Source: Planctomycetota bacterium
GTDB lineage: Bacteria > Planctomycetota > Planctomycetia > JALXBF01
NCBI GenBank assembly: GCA_026981825.1
Contig: JALSID010000323.1
Coordinates: 1 to 52,586, forward strand
Length of the DNA stretch: 52,586 nt
Direction of reading: 5' to 3'
The notes beneath the pieces were generated by a model that saw nothing but the letters and a program-made list of their open reading frames with translations, ran no database searches and had not been told where the DNA came from. Numbering within the stretch: the first letter of the stretch is position 1; every line of letters starts with the position of its first letter. Positions 19,901-28,511 of the stretch are shown here, in pieces. Position numbers and translations under genes: made by a program.

Positions 19901-20878
19901 GACGTTCTTGATCGCTTGGAGGGGGTTGAAGCCGTACCGCACAACGACGACACCCCCCACCGCTTCCGCGCCGTCCTTATCGAGCGCGCCCCGTCTCAGA
20001 GCCGGTCCCAACGACACGTTCGCCACGTCTTCGACCAGGAGCGGTACCCCGTCCCGCTCGCGGATCACCGTCTTCCGCAGGTCTTCCAGGGTCTTGATGA
20101 AGCCGAGGCTGCGGACCAGGTATTCCACCCGGTTCAGCTCGATGTTGGCGGCACCGACGTCGATGTTGGTCCGCTGGACGGCGCGAAACACGTCTTCAAT
20201 CGTGACGCCATGACCCCAAAGGGCGGCCGGATCCACGTCGACCTGATATTCCCGGACGAAGCCACCGACCGAAGCGACTTCGGAGACGCCTTCAGCGGAT
20301 TGCAGTGCGTAGCGGACGTACCAGTCCTGGATCGTGCGCAGCTCATCCAGGTCCCAGCCGCCCACCGGTTCGCCGTCGGGCGAACGCCCTTCGAGCGTAT
20401 ACCAGAACACCTGTCCCAGGCCGGTCGCGTCCGGTCCTAGGGCTGGGTGAGCGTCTTCGGGTAGTGTTCCGGGGGGTAGGCTGTTCAGCCGCTCCAGAAT
20501 TCGACTACGGCTCCAGTAGAAGTCCACATCCTCCTCAAAGATGATGTAAATGAACGAGTAACCGAACATGGAGAGGCTGCGGATCGTTTTGACGCCTGGG
20601 ACGCCGAGCAGGGCGACGGTGAGGGGGTACGTTACCTGGTCCTCCACGTCCTGTGGCGACCGCCCCACCCATTCGGTAAACACGATCTGCTGGTTTTCCC
20701 CAATGTCCGGGATCGCGTCCACCGGCACAGGATGACGCGGCAGCCAGGGGATGTCCCAGTCGAATGGACTGACGATCACGCCCCAGCCGACCAGGACGAT
20801 GAGCACGATGCCAACAATCAGCTTGTTTTCCAGGCAAGCTGCGATGACCCGGCTTAGCACACCGCCGTTGCTGTTCAT
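16919..20878 (-). CDS. cusA: CusA/CzcA-family heavy-metal RND efflux pump, oversized
   Basis: Inner-membrane proton-driven pump that exports metal ions with CusB. Family signatures include the N-terminal VDAIPDIGENQQIVFTEW, GIAIAIGTMVDMGIVLCEN in the fourth helix (Asp482 as proton relay), and LAIFGIATDDGV-type second-half sequence with HDR-like FARARIDTI. A Met-rich strand VMLQTGMRAAMG corresponds to a Cu/Ag-binding segment of CusA, which favours Cu(I)/Ag(I), although the ion is inferred. At 1319 residues it is about 270 longer than E. coli CusA. Extra sequence lies at about 345-395, in a hydrophobic block of several added helices at about 583-685, and in a charged loop of about 40 residues around 830-880. 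It starts 51 bases after the cusB stop. No outer-membrane CusC is in the window. Confidence 0.95.
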   Translation of the reverse strand: MNSNGGVLSRVIAACLENKLIVGIVLIVLVGWGVIVSPFDWDIPWLPRHPVPVDAIPDIGENQQIVFTEWVGRSPQDVEDQVTYPLTVALLGVPGVKTIRSLSMFGYSFIYIIFEEDVDFYWSRSRILERLNSLPPGTLPEDAHPALGPDATGLGQVFWYTLEGRSPDGEPVGGWDLDELRTIQDWYVRYALQSAEGVSEVASVGGFVREYQVDVDPAALWGHGVTIEDVFRAVQRTNIDVGAANIELNRVEYLVRSLGFIKTLEDLRKTVIRERDGVPLLVEDVANVSLGPALRRGALDKDGAEAVGGVVVVRYGFNPLQAIKNVKAKIEEIAPGLPEKVWIDYTKVTPAEVERFAAEHGFAAYVGGKLNHESWLAWMRRVDRDQWPEWATISKVTIVPFYDRTTLIYETLGTLNRALVEEILVTCIVILAMVGHLRSSFLISLTLPLAVLMCFIAMKTFGVDANIVALSGIAIAIGTMVDMGIVLCENIVQHLERRRDGESSLQVVYRATTEVASAVLTAVATTVISFLPVFTMIGPEGKLFRPLAFTKTFALIASVVVAIFFLPPAAHLIFPRQIRRRIVRTIVYILFGLTAVPAYIWFGAWAAGLVLLVVAARIGEQFVPERWRAIGGLTANAAAIIFVAVLLTKDWLPLGPELGLARNLIFVAATVGGLLGFFYVFRVWMYEPILRWALRHKLLFLSIPTAVTIVGAFVWLGAGRVLGFVPALVRVAGGNPELVTKSLLWNQLTSLFPGLGREFMPSLDEGSFLYMPSTMPHASIGEAMDALAKEDLAIRSIPEIDMVVGKIGRVESALDPAPIGMVETIIQYKPEYIVDESGRLKLFKYDEEKGEFVRDEKGNLIEDPNGRPFRQWRKHIKSPDDIWDEIVRVAQIPGSTSAPKLQPIETRLVMLQTGMRAAMGVKVLGPDLKSIEQAGIAIERFLKEVPSVDPATVVADRVIGKPYIEIELDRDAIARYGLTVQQVQTIIEVAIGGKRLTMTVEGRERYPVRVRYARELRDNPDALKKILVPTRSGTQVPLGLLADIRFVRGPQVIKSEDTFLVSYVTFGKRPGYAEVDVVEECRRYLQEKIRTGELVLPPGVSYRFAGTYENQVRAQRTLAVVLPLALLLIFLILYLQFRSAITTSLVFSGIVVAWSGGFILIWLYGQDWFMNFEVFGQNCRELFQVNPINLSVAIWVGFLALFGIATDDGVVIATYLDQSFARARIDTIEAAREATVQAGLRRVRPCLMTTATTVLALLPVLTSTGRGADIMVPMAIPSFGGMMIEIMTMLIVPVLYCAVKEFKLRWGIQDRLFQENAQV

Positions 20879-20929
20879 GGTTCTTCTCTTTCGATCTGTC
20901 CGTGGTCCGCGACGATCTCTACCAGAGCC

Positions 20930-23425
20930 TCACTGCTGGGAACCGGACTTTTTCCTGGCCGGTGTTCCGCTCCGTTCCTCCCGATCGGCCCCCTCTCGAT
21001 TTGGAGGCACGACCTGCATGATCTCTCCGCACGTCGGCATCGAGCTTGGCGCATAAGGGTTAGAGATGGCCCGTTCCGTCTGGAGCCAGTAGGCCCCCTT
21101 GCGACGGAATACCATCGGACAGTGGTCCACATAGATCGGCTTGTCCAGTACATGTCCGAACCGGGTGGCCAGCTCGACCATGGCCGCGGAGATTCCCTTG
21201 AACGAGCTGCGAGCGGAGGCGACGTCCGTTGCCGTTTGCAATTGAGCGATTGCTTCGCCCAGTTGCTGGCGAACCACCGTCCACTTCAGCCGCGCCGGTT
21301 CATTCAGGCCCTCGGCACCCACGCGGTTCAGAGCATCCGACAGCGCCCTGGCCGCGGCGCGGATGTCGTCGAGTTTTTCGCTTCGGAAACTATCCACCAG
21401 GCGAAGATAGGCCCGGTATAGGGGGGTCAAGGCGAGCAAGAACCCCCTGGAGACTTCGAGAGGGATAATTGGTTCGTAGGTGGCGCGTATCTCCCCACAG
21501 CGGAGCATGCGGGAACCGAAGTAGGGATTACGAACCTGGCGACCGCGCTGCAACCAATCCGCCCCCGTGTCTCCCGCCATTGGGCAGTGGATTTGGTAGA
21601 GAGGTTCGTCGAGCGCGTGGCCGAACATCTGGACAGCGTGGATCATCGCCCGGCTGATCTCCTTGAGGGGTTCGCGCGCCGCTTGCAACGTGCGAGCGTC
21701 CGTCATCTCGACCACCGCCGGGTACAGCTCGTCCTGAACCTCACCCCAGGCTTTCCGGATGCGTTCCGGATACTGAGCGATCGGGACACGTCCCAGGAGC
21801 TCCTGAAGGTTGCGTGCCGCAGCCAGGGCGGCGCCGAGTTTGTCGGCTGCGAGGGCATCGACGATCGTCAGATACTGTTCGTAGATCGGGGTCAACACGG
21901 CACGCCAACGGTCGGGAACCTGCGACGGTTCGATGTGCTGCTGAGGCTGCTGCTGTTTTGCCGCACCCGCCTGACCGCCGTGGCCATGGTGCGTGTGAGC
22001 GGCCGGAGCTTGCCCACCTTCGGGGCTCATCATGCTTCGCTTCGCCTGAATTTGCAGGCTCGCGTCGATCTTGAAATTCCCCTCGGTGACCACAAGCTCG
22101 CCAGGAGACAAACCGTAGAGCACGACCCAGTAGTCCCCAGCGCGGGGGCCGAGGATCACCTCTCGGCCTTCGAATACAGGAGAAGGCTCGGCCGCTACCT
22201 GCACGTAAACGACCGCGCGACGGCCGGTCCACAACACCGCCGAGGCGGGAATCACCAGGGGGTCTTCCACGGTTTCCGGTGAGGTGTAACCCAGCTCCTC
22301 GGCGCGAGCCAGCTCCATGCCGCAAATCGGACACGTGCCGGGCTCGTCTGCGACGACCTCGGGATGCATCGGACAGAGCCATTTCCCGCGCAAATCGGGA
22401 GGCACTGCCCAGCCCCGTTTGTCCAGCCGTACACGGAGTGTGCCGCGGACGAACATGCCCGGGCGCAGCCGACCATCCGGGTTTTCCACGTTCAGACGTA
22501 CCCGCACCGTCCTGGTCTGTTCGTTCAGCACAGGGTCGACAAATGCGACTTTGCCTTGAAACACCTCGCCCGGGTAAGCCTCCGTGGTGAACTCCACGGT
22601 TTGCCACAGATGGATCCAGAGCAGGTCTGATTCGAAGGCGTCCAGCAGCGCCCACACGGTGGACAGATCCGCAATCACGTAGATGATGGAGCCTTCCTGC
22701 ACGTACTGCCCTTCGTTGGCACGCTTTTCGATCACCACGCCCCCGATGGGGGAGTAGATCGTCATGTGGTCCGACGGCTCACCGGTCCGCTCGAGCTCTT
22801 TGATCTGTTCCTCGGTCAATCCGAGCAGCAGGAGCTGGTCACGGACGGCGCGATAGGTTTCTTCCGCGCCCGGAATACGAGCTTTGAGGCCGCGAAGAGC
22901 GGAGAGATAGTCGCGCTGGGCACGCACAAGCTGGGGACTGTAAATGTAGACGAGGTGGTCCCCTTTTCGAACCTGCGTTCCGGTGAAATCCACATAGAGG
23001 CGATCCAGGCGGCCTCCGACCCACGCCGTCACGTAAGCGATTCGCCGCTCGTCAGCGCTGATCTTCCCGGTCATGTAGACCTGGTGGTACACAGGCATCC
23101 GCACGGCTGGGCTTACCTCGACCCCCGCTAAAGCGGCCTGCTCCTTGGAGAAAGTGATCCGCCACGGGTGGGATTCCGCCGTGATGGGGATCAAGTCCAT
23201 TCCACAAATCGGGCATTTTCCAGGATGCGGGAGCTGGATGTTGGGATGCATGGCGCACGTCCACATCGTCCCGCTCTGGTCGCCCGCTTCGGCCTTTTCA
23301 GCTTCCGCGCCTGCCTGTTTTTCGGACGCGGCCGGCCGAGCCCGAAAATAGACGGCCGCGCCAATGACCGCGACGGCCAACAGAATGCCCCCAATTACGA
23401 ACTTGGAAGTGGTAAGCCAGCGCAT
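20930..23425 (-). CDS. cusB: CusB-like periplasmic adaptor with two metal-binding modules and tandem DUF3347-like domains
   Basis: Membrane-fusion subunit linking the RND pump to the outer membrane and delivering metal. After an N-terminal anchor (about residues 9-27) there is a heavy-metal-binding motif (WTCAMHP...CPICGMDLIP, about 55-80), then the barrel-sandwich/hairpin adaptor body. A second copy (WLCPMHPEV...CPICGMEL, about 350-375) sits within the adaptor core. The C-terminus has two successive DUF3347-like helical units, each ending in an HCPM...WLQ...NPY...M-x-x-CGEI signature. It is 831 residues, twice the E. coli CusB length. The start at 23425 is preceded by AGGGAGA. It is flanked by a small Cys-rich gene upstream and cusA downstream, all minus strand. 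Confidence 0.92.
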   Translation of the reverse strand: MRWLTTSKFVIGGILLAVAVIGAAVYFRARPAASEKQAGAEAEKAEAGDQSGTMWTCAMHPNIQLPHPGKCPICGMDLIPITAESHPWRITFSKEQAALAGVEVSPAVRMPVYHQVYMTGKISADERRIAYVTAWVGGRLDRLYVDFTGTQVRKGDHLVYIYSPQLVRAQRDYLSALRGLKARIPGAEETYRAVRDQLLLLGLTEEQIKELERTGEPSDHMTIYSPIGGVVIEKRANEGQYVQEGSIIYVIADLSTVWALLDAFESDLLWIHLWQTVEFTTEAYPGEVFQGKVAFVDPVLNEQTRTVRVRLNVENPDGRLRPGMFVRGTLRVRLDKRGWAVPPDLRGKWLCPMHPEVVADEPGTCPICGMELARAEELGYTSPETVEDPLVIPASAVLWTGRRAVVYVQVAAEPSPVFEGREVILGPRAGDYWVVLYGLSPGELVVTEGNFKIDASLQIQAKRSMMSPEGGQAPAAHTHHGHGGQAGAAKQQQPQQHIEPSQVPDRWRAVLTPIYEQYLTIVDALAADKLGAALAAARNLQELLGRVPIAQYPERIRKAWGEVQDELYPAVVEMTDARTLQAAREPLKEISRAMIHAVQMFGHALDEPLYQIHCPMAGDTGADWLQRGRQVRNPYFGSRMLRCGEIRATYEPIIPLEVSRGFLLALTPLYRAYLRLVDSFRSEKLDDIRAAARALSDALNRVGAEGLNEPARLKWTVVRQQLGEAIAQLQTATDVASARSSFKGISAAMVELATRFGHVLDKPIYVDHCPMVFRRKGAYWLQTERAISNPYAPSSMPTCGEIMQVVPPNREGADREERSGTPARKKSGSQQ

Positions 23426-23600
23426 TGGTATCTCCCTGGGAGCCTGCCTCGAATCACGCCCTACGATCAGATGCTCGGGTTACCGTTGACGATTCCGCAC
23501 CAAAGAGTCTGCCCCACCCTGTTAGGTTTTCGGCTGGCAACAAGATGCTCTGTCACGATGGCACAGCACGGAGCTAGGGGGGGGGACGACAGGCGTGTAC

Positions 23601-24023
23601 TTAGAGCAGGAGGGACGAGAGTCCGAGCCTGACGCCTCGACCGCTGCCTGCCGTTGAAGGCCCGTCCAAATCCTGCCCGAATCGAAGAGGAGGCGAGCTG
23701 TCCAACGGAAGCGACATGACCGGAACTGGCGGCACGACGAGGCAGGAGGATCCGCCGACATTCCGCTCCGGAACGAAACGCTCAGCGTTGGGCTGTGCGC
23801 CGTCCGGGGCAATCCGGCCGTTGCAGGGGCAGGATGCCCTGTGCGAATGGGCCTTTTCCGAGCGATCGGCTGACTCAGGCCTGCCGCAACAGGCGGCGCG
23901 CGGTTCACGTGCTGACGCATTCGAGGCGCTGCTGCCACAGCACGGGCACCAGCCCATGCAGGGCAGATGGGTGATCAGGAGCGCCAGGCAAATGAACCAC
24001 GGACCGATTCGTCGCATGCGCAC
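23601..24023 (-). CDS. Small Cys-rich secreted protein heading the cus operon
   Basis: A 140-residue protein with no family I can name. The N-terminus is a signal peptide (basic MRMRRIG, hydrophobic PWFICLALLITHLPCMG). It is followed at once by cysteine clusters (CPCC, then ACC and CPC) and several His, giving a plausible metal-binding or lipid-anchored exported protein. A second in-frame ATG lies at 24017. It precedes cusB by 175 bases on the same strand, so a role in metal handling or sensing is suggested by context. An overlapping minus-strand frame (23522-23938) has no signal peptide and is the less likely reading. Confidence 0.6.
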   Translation of the reverse strand: MRMRRIGPWFICLALLITHLPCMGWCPCCGSSASNASAREPRAACCGRPESADRSEKAHSHRASCPCNGRIAPDGAQPNAERFVPERNVGGSSCLVVPPVPVMSLPLDSSPPLRFGQDLDGPSTAGSGRGVRLGLSSLLL

Positions 24024-24050
24024 CTCGGGCAGGTGACGTTCTCTACCAGA

Positions 24051-24079
24051 ACCCTAGCGCACTATCTGGCCTATGTCAA
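24051..24079 (-). promoter_or_regulatory. Candidate sigma-70 promoter for the cus operon
   Basis: On the minus strand TTGACA (24074-24079) is separated by 17 bases from TAGGGT (24051-24056), about 28 bases before the start of the small Cys-rich gene. The -35 box is perfect and the -10 is weak, as expected for a metal-regulated promoter. No regulator gene is adjacent. Confidence 0.35.
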
Positions 24080-24294
24080 CGTCGTCGGACACCGCGGAGG
24101 CGAAGCTGAACCTGTTCCGCGGTTGCCGCACCGGTCCGTGCAACCGGCCACCAACGAACCGAACCGCGGTCACCGCCGCCCGCCGTTTCTCCTATCCAAC
24201 GGACACCGGTTGTCCCTGGGTAACCCTTCCCGCCGCTCCGGATCGCGCCGCCAGGCACGGCTCGTGACCCCTGGTGCGGACATACACGCAGAGG

Positions 24295-26034
24295 TCAGCT
24301 TTCGCCGGCCACGGGCAGGGGGGCTCGACCAAGCCAGCAGCCGAGCTGCTCAAAGAACCGCTGCAGATCAGCCTTCGAGACAGCACCCATGATGGCGATC
24401 TGCACCAGGCCGCGTTTGGCGAGGTAGCTGCTCGTTCCCCCCACGGCGAACCCCCACCGGCGACACCGGCGGACGAACTGTTCCACCGAGTCGTTTCCGG
24501 GAACTCGGAAGGTGAACACATTCGGACTGGCCCACTCCGTGGGGGCCAGCAGCCGGATGCCGAGTTCCTCGAATTTGGCCCGGGCGAATCGGCCCAGGGA
24601 GGCATAGGTGCGGAACCGCTCGATCGCTTTTTCCGCCGGGAAGTACTCCTGCACCGCCGCATGCAGGGCGTACACGAGTCCGGAGGGCACCGTGAAACGA
24701 GGGCCGCGTGTCTGGAAGTACTCTTCGAGGTCAAGGTACCAGGGCATGCGAGCCGCGGAAAGCTCGCGGCGGGCGCGTTCGGAGGCGAAAACGAGGGCCA
24801 GGCCAGCCACTGCTCCGAGCGACTTCCCGCTCACACCACTGGCCAGATAGACGTCGCGGAGATCAAGGGGGACGGCGCCCAGTGCGCTGACGCAGTCCAG
24901 ACAAACACGGATACCCGTACCGGCAAGTTCGCCCAGGAGCAAGGGGGCCGGGTTGAGCACACCGGTGCTGGTCTCGAGATAAACCCCCCAGATCCAACCC
25001 ACAGACGGATGGCGTACGAGGTAGCCTAGGATTGCCGACACGTCCCACCCTTGCCCCCACTCCCAGCGGAGTAGATCGAAGTCGAGGCCAGCGCGAGTCG
25101 CTTGTTGGACAAGACGATCGCCGAACTCGCCGTTCGTCAGGATCAAGCCCCGTCCGATACCGGCCACGCTCCGCAGCGCTGCCGCAATCGCCTCGTTTGC
25201 AGCGGTTCCCGAGCCGACGAAGATGGCCGCATGATCAGCTCGGGCAAGCTCACGAACCCGCCCACGCGTCTCTTCGAAGACCTCCACGAAGTCCGCAGCA
25301 CGGTGGTACTCGTGCACGCGGGCATACGCCTCGAGCACCGGTTCGCTCAGCGCAGCCGGACCCGGAAGCAGGTTGACCGGAGCCCGGGATGCTTGGCCGG
25401 TGTTCCCGTCCAACCGGGATCTCCACAGGGCGATGTCTCGCAGGATACGCTCCGGTAGATCGAGAAGGTTGATCATCATGGGCACAAACGCTACCTCTCC
25501 CTCCGGCACAGCCTGGCCCAGCGGGCGGAAGCCCAACCGCTCGTACAACCGCTGCCGTTCGGCCAGGCCGGAGATGAACAGGTTCGTGTAGCCCTCTCGC
25601 CGGGCGAACACGTAAACCGCCCAGACGAGGCCGGAGAAGACCAGGCCGCTCCGCCGTTCCTCGGGTACGACGGCGAGCAAACGAGCCTCAAGAGGCTTCA
25701 GGCCAGGCCGGTACAGCAGGCCCGGGTCAGGGAGACGCGATTCAACCGAGAATGGGGGCTGGTCGTGCACGCAAACCATGCCGACGACCCGGTCCCCTCG
25801 CTTGGCGACGAAGTAGATGTTCTTGTGGTCGAACTTGTCAACGAGCGCCTCTCCGCTCGCCCTGTGCTGGCGGAGCTCCTCCACAAAGGTGCGGTAGTTC
25901 AACCGGTGGATCTGGTCGAACTCGCCCGGTTCGTTCGCAACTTTAAAGAGGTACGGGCCGAGCCGAAATGGCAGTCGCTCGGACTCCGGTTGGGGGCAGA
26001 CGGTTGTGCCCATAAACGATCGGCTAGTTGTCAT
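24295..26034 (-). CDS. GNAT acyltransferase fused to class V aminotransferase
   Basis: A 579-residue two-domain protein. Residues about 20-195 form a GNAT-like acyltransferase domain (FVAKRGDRVVGMVCVHDQ, then AVVPEERRSGL for acyl-CoA contact and LYERLGFRPLG). Residues about 220-575 form a class V, fold-type I aminotransferase: the NLLPGPAALSEPVLEA start, VGSGTAANEA cofactor loop, CLDCVSALG (Asp380) and ASGVSGKSLGAVAG, in which Lys404 is the expected Schiff-base lysine. Both active sites look intact, so the protein could transaminate and N-acylate one substrate; that is inference. The ATG at 26034 has GGAGGAAC 8 bases upstream and is preferred over the 26076 start. The gene stands alone, divergent from apbE. 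Confidence 0.85.
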   Translation of the reverse strand: MTTSRSFMGTTVCPQPESERLPFRLGPYLFKVANEPGEFDQIHRLNYRTFVEELRQHRASGEALVDKFDHKNIYFVAKRGDRVVGMVCVHDQPPFSVESRLPDPGLLYRPGLKPLEARLLAVVPEERRSGLVFSGLVWAVYVFARREGYTNLFISGLAERQRLYERLGFRPLGQAVPEGEVAFVPMMINLLDLPERILRDIALWRSRLDGNTGQASRAPVNLLPGPAALSEPVLEAYARVHEYHRAADFVEVFEETRGRVRELARADHAAIFVGSGTAANEAIAAALRSVAGIGRGLILTNGEFGDRLVQQATRAGLDFDLLRWEWGQGWDVSAILGYLVRHPSVGWIWGVYLETSTGVLNPAPLLLGELAGTGIRVCLDCVSALGAVPLDLRDVYLASGVSGKSLGAVAGLALVFASERARRELSAARMPWYLDLEEYFQTRGPRFTVPSGLVYALHAAVQEYFPAEKAIERFRTYASLGRFARAKFEELGIRLLAPTEWASPNVFTFRVPGNDSVEQFVRRCRRWGFAVGGTSSYLAKRGLVQIAIMGAVSKADLQRFFEQLGCWLGRAPLPVAGES

Positions 26035-26227
26035 TCTCGGTTCCTCCGTTCCTGCCCAGCGCCGAGGTGCGAGCACGGGCCGCAGCTCCCCGCTTACTCC
26101 TAGAATGGCAAGAAACGCAACATTATGCTAGGGCGTGCCACCAGCGACCGCGTCGGAGCGTAACGGATGTTTCAGGCGGTCAAGGTGGCCAAGCCAGGCA
26201 AAACAGGCAACGGCGATCGGGTATCGA

Positions 26228-27301
26228 ATGTCCGACGAGGGCCGTAGACCGTCTCGGCGCAGCTTCTTGACCGGCCGCGCGCTGATCGATGTCGTGCGGA
26301 CCGCCGCAGCCCGCGCTCTGGAGGACGGAATCCTTGGCCATCTCGTCCCCGAAGTTTCTTGCGTACACGCAGCTCGGTACGCGATGGGTACCGTCTTCAC
26401 CGTCAGCCTACCCGCGGGCGTTTCCGACGCCGGCCGGCTGGCCATGGCTGCCCTCGACCTCGTCCAGGAAATCGAAGACAAACTCACAGTTTACCACGAC
26501 CGGAGCTTGATTGCACGCGTGAACCGGGCCGCTGCAGAGCAGCCTGTGCCAGTGGACGAGGAGCTTATGGAGCTGCTCGTCCGGTGCAAGGAGCTGTGGG
26601 AAGAGACGGCGGGTGCCTTTGACGTGGCCGCTGGTGCTCTGGTCGATGCCTGGGGATTCGTACATGGGCCCCGACGGGTGCCGAACCAGGAGGAGCTCGA
26701 AGCGGCCCTCCGCGCCTCGGGCAGCCGGTACCTGGAACTCGACCAGGAACGTCGCATGGTCCGGTTCGCCCGGAACGGGTTGAAGTTGAATTTCGGCAGC
26801 ATCGGAAAAGGCTATGCTCTCGACCGCGCCGCCGCTCTGATCCGTGCCGAAGCGGACGTGCCCGCCGGGGTGATTCAAGGGGGGAAGAGTAGCATCTACG
26901 CGTGGGGGCGGCCCCACCGAAATGCGCGGGGTTGGCCGGTGGCCGTGGGGGATCCCACCGGCCGTCAGAACCGGCTGGTGACCGTCTGGCTTCAGAACGA
27001 AGGCCTGGCTACGGCTTCGAACGTCATCCAATTCGTGGACGGCGACGGCCGCCGGTATGGTCACGTGCTTGATCCACGCACAGGATGGCCGGCAGAGTCC
27101 GTGCTGCAAGCCACGGCTATCTGCCCCTCCGCAGCAGATGCGGACGCTCTCGCCACCGCCTTCTTCGTGCTCGGCCTGGAGGGTACGCAAAGCTATTGCC
27201 AAAGGCACCCGGACGTCGGTGCGTTCCTGGTGACGGCGGACGACAGCGGCGGGGCGCGATTGCATGTTGTTGGTGAGCCCGCCCGAGAATCGTTAGACTA
27301 A
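26228..27301 (+). CDS. apbE: ApbE-family FAD:protein FMN transferase, Tat-exported
   Basis: ApbE enzymes attach FMN covalently to target flavoproteins outside the cytoplasm. Supporting segments are AARYAMGTVFTVSL, LVQEIEDKLTVYHDRSLIARVNR, the LNFGSIGKGYALDRA motif, VIQGGKSSIYAWG (family usually G-G-[DN]; here G-G-K) and YGHVLDPRTGWPAE. The start at 26228 gives a 357-residue protein opening MSDEGRRPSRRSFLTG, a twin-arginine signal that is unusually poor in hydrophobic residues after it. A longer start at 26135 would hide that signal. The Lys in place of Asn/Asp in GGD/GGN is odd. doxX follows on the same strand after 92 bases. Confidence 0.88.
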   Translation: MSDEGRRPSRRSFLTGRALIDVVRTAAARALEDGILGHLVPEVSCVHAARYAMGTVFTVSLPAGVSDAGRLAMAALDLVQEIEDKLTVYHDRSLIARVNRAAAEQPVPVDEELMELLVRCKELWEETAGAFDVAAGALVDAWGFVHGPRRVPNQEELEAALRASGSRYLELDQERRMVRFARNGLKLNFGSIGKGYALDRAAALIRAEADVPAGVIQGGKSSIYAWGRPHRNARGWPVAVGDPTGRQNRLVTVWLQNEGLATASNVIQFVDGDGRRYGHVLDPRTGWPAESVLQATAICPSAADADALATAFFVLGLEGTQSYCQRHPDVGAFLVTADDSGGARLHVVGEPARESLD

Positions 27302-27393
27302 AAGAGTGCCCCGATAGGAAACCTGCCGAGTTAGCCCCTGACGACCAGTGCAGGCCACCAGCACGACTTTTCGTCTTGTGGAGGTCCGAATCT

Positions 27394-28437
27394 GTGGGTA
27401 AGGGCATCCGGATCGGAATACTGGCAGCCTTCTTCCTCTGTCTCCTGCGCATTGCCATCGGCTGGCACTTCTTGTACGAAGGTCTGGTGAAACTGGAATC
27501 GTTCCGTAATCCATCGGACGAGCGAAAGCCGTTCGATGCCGGCCCTTTCCTCGCCTCGGCCACCGGTCCTCTCCGACGCTACTACGTCCAGTTCGTTCCA
27601 GACCCGTACGGGCTGAACAAGCTCGACCGAGACACGCTCCTGTCCCAGTGGGATGCAATCGTGGAGGAGTACAGGGAGCGGTATGGGTTGAGCGAGGAAC
27701 AGGTGCGGCGGGTGCGGGAGAAGCTGGACGAACTACGCAAGCAAGTGGACGACTTCTTCGCCGATCAGGCGGTCCAGGTGGAAATCGCGGAGTATAGGCG
27801 GTTGGTCGAGCGGATACGGGAACACGAACGACGGCAACTCGAGCAGGGGCGCTGGGTGGAGTGGGGTGCGACGGAGCTGACCCAGCTTCGCTCCCAGGCA
27901 CGCGAGAGGGGGCAACAGTTGTTCAAATGGATCGATGGCTGGACAGAAGAATTACGGGAAACGCTCGAGTCTGTCGTTACCGAGGAGCAACGGCAGAAGC
28001 TGGCGGAGCAGCGGCCGTGGTGGGCCCTTCTGCTCGTCCAGTGGCCGATCCCGGAGGATCCTGTCCAACGGATCAGTCTTGGTGTCAGCTATGGCCTGAC
28101 GATCATAGGGGGGCTCATGCTCGTGGGCTTATTCAGCCGTCTCTCGTCGCTCGGCGCGGCGCTCTTCCTCCTCAGCGTCTACCTGGCTCATCCGCCCTGG
28201 CCCGGCCTTCCTGAGTTCTCCCCGGATGGGGGGCACTACATGATCGTGAACAAGGAGCTGATCGAAGCGATTGCGGCGCTCAGTCTGGCCTGCTTGCCCA
28301 CGGGACGCTGGATCGGCCTGGACGCCCTTATCCGCGGTCTAATCACGCGCCGCCTCCAGTACAAGTTGACCGGAAAGGCTGACGATGCCATCCGGCGACC
28401 GGTGCCGCAACCGACCTCTGGAAAAACACCGGCGTAA
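27394..28437 (+). CDS. DoxX-family membrane protein with large soluble insert
   Basis: The protein has the DoxX arrangement: a first transmembrane helix ending in the typical RIAIGWHFLYEGLVKLESF, then helices near residues 225-245, 250-270 and 285-305 (VSYGLTIIGGLMLVGLF, LSSLGAALFLLSVYL, LIEAIAALSLACL). Between helix 1 and helix 2 lies an extra, mostly charged and probably coiled-coil segment of about 150 residues, which short DoxX proteins lack. The GTG at 27394 has GGAGG 9 bases upstream; a TTG at 27376 lies within that site. It is followed by a Gfo/Idh/MocA oxidoreductase after 74 bases, a pairing often seen in planctomycetes. Its biochemical role is unknown. Confidence 0.85.
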   Translation: MGKGIRIGILAAFFLCLLRIAIGWHFLYEGLVKLESFRNPSDERKPFDAGPFLASATGPLRRYYVQFVPDPYGLNKLDRDTLLSQWDAIVEEYRERYGLSEEQVRRVREKLDELRKQVDDFFADQAVQVEIAEYRRLVERIREHERRQLEQGRWVEWGATELTQLRSQARERGQQLFKWIDGWTEELRETLESVVTEEQRQKLAEQRPWWALLLVQWPIPEDPVQRISLGVSYGLTIIGGLMLVGLFSRLSSLGAALFLLSVYLAHPPWPGLPEFSPDGGHYMIVNKELIEAIAALSLACLPTGRWIGLDALIRGLITRRLQYKLTGKADDAIRRPVPQPTSGKTPA

Positions 28438-28511
28438 CTGTCGCGTATGTCAGCGATTAGAATGATTCGAAGACGCGTCACCCAGGTTTCCCGAATCGCG
28501 AGGCAAGACTG

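Noticed and set aside
19397..20440. 347-residue plus-strand frame inside cusA
   Set aside because: Asp/His-rich shadow of the CusA reading frame, no start signals or family features.
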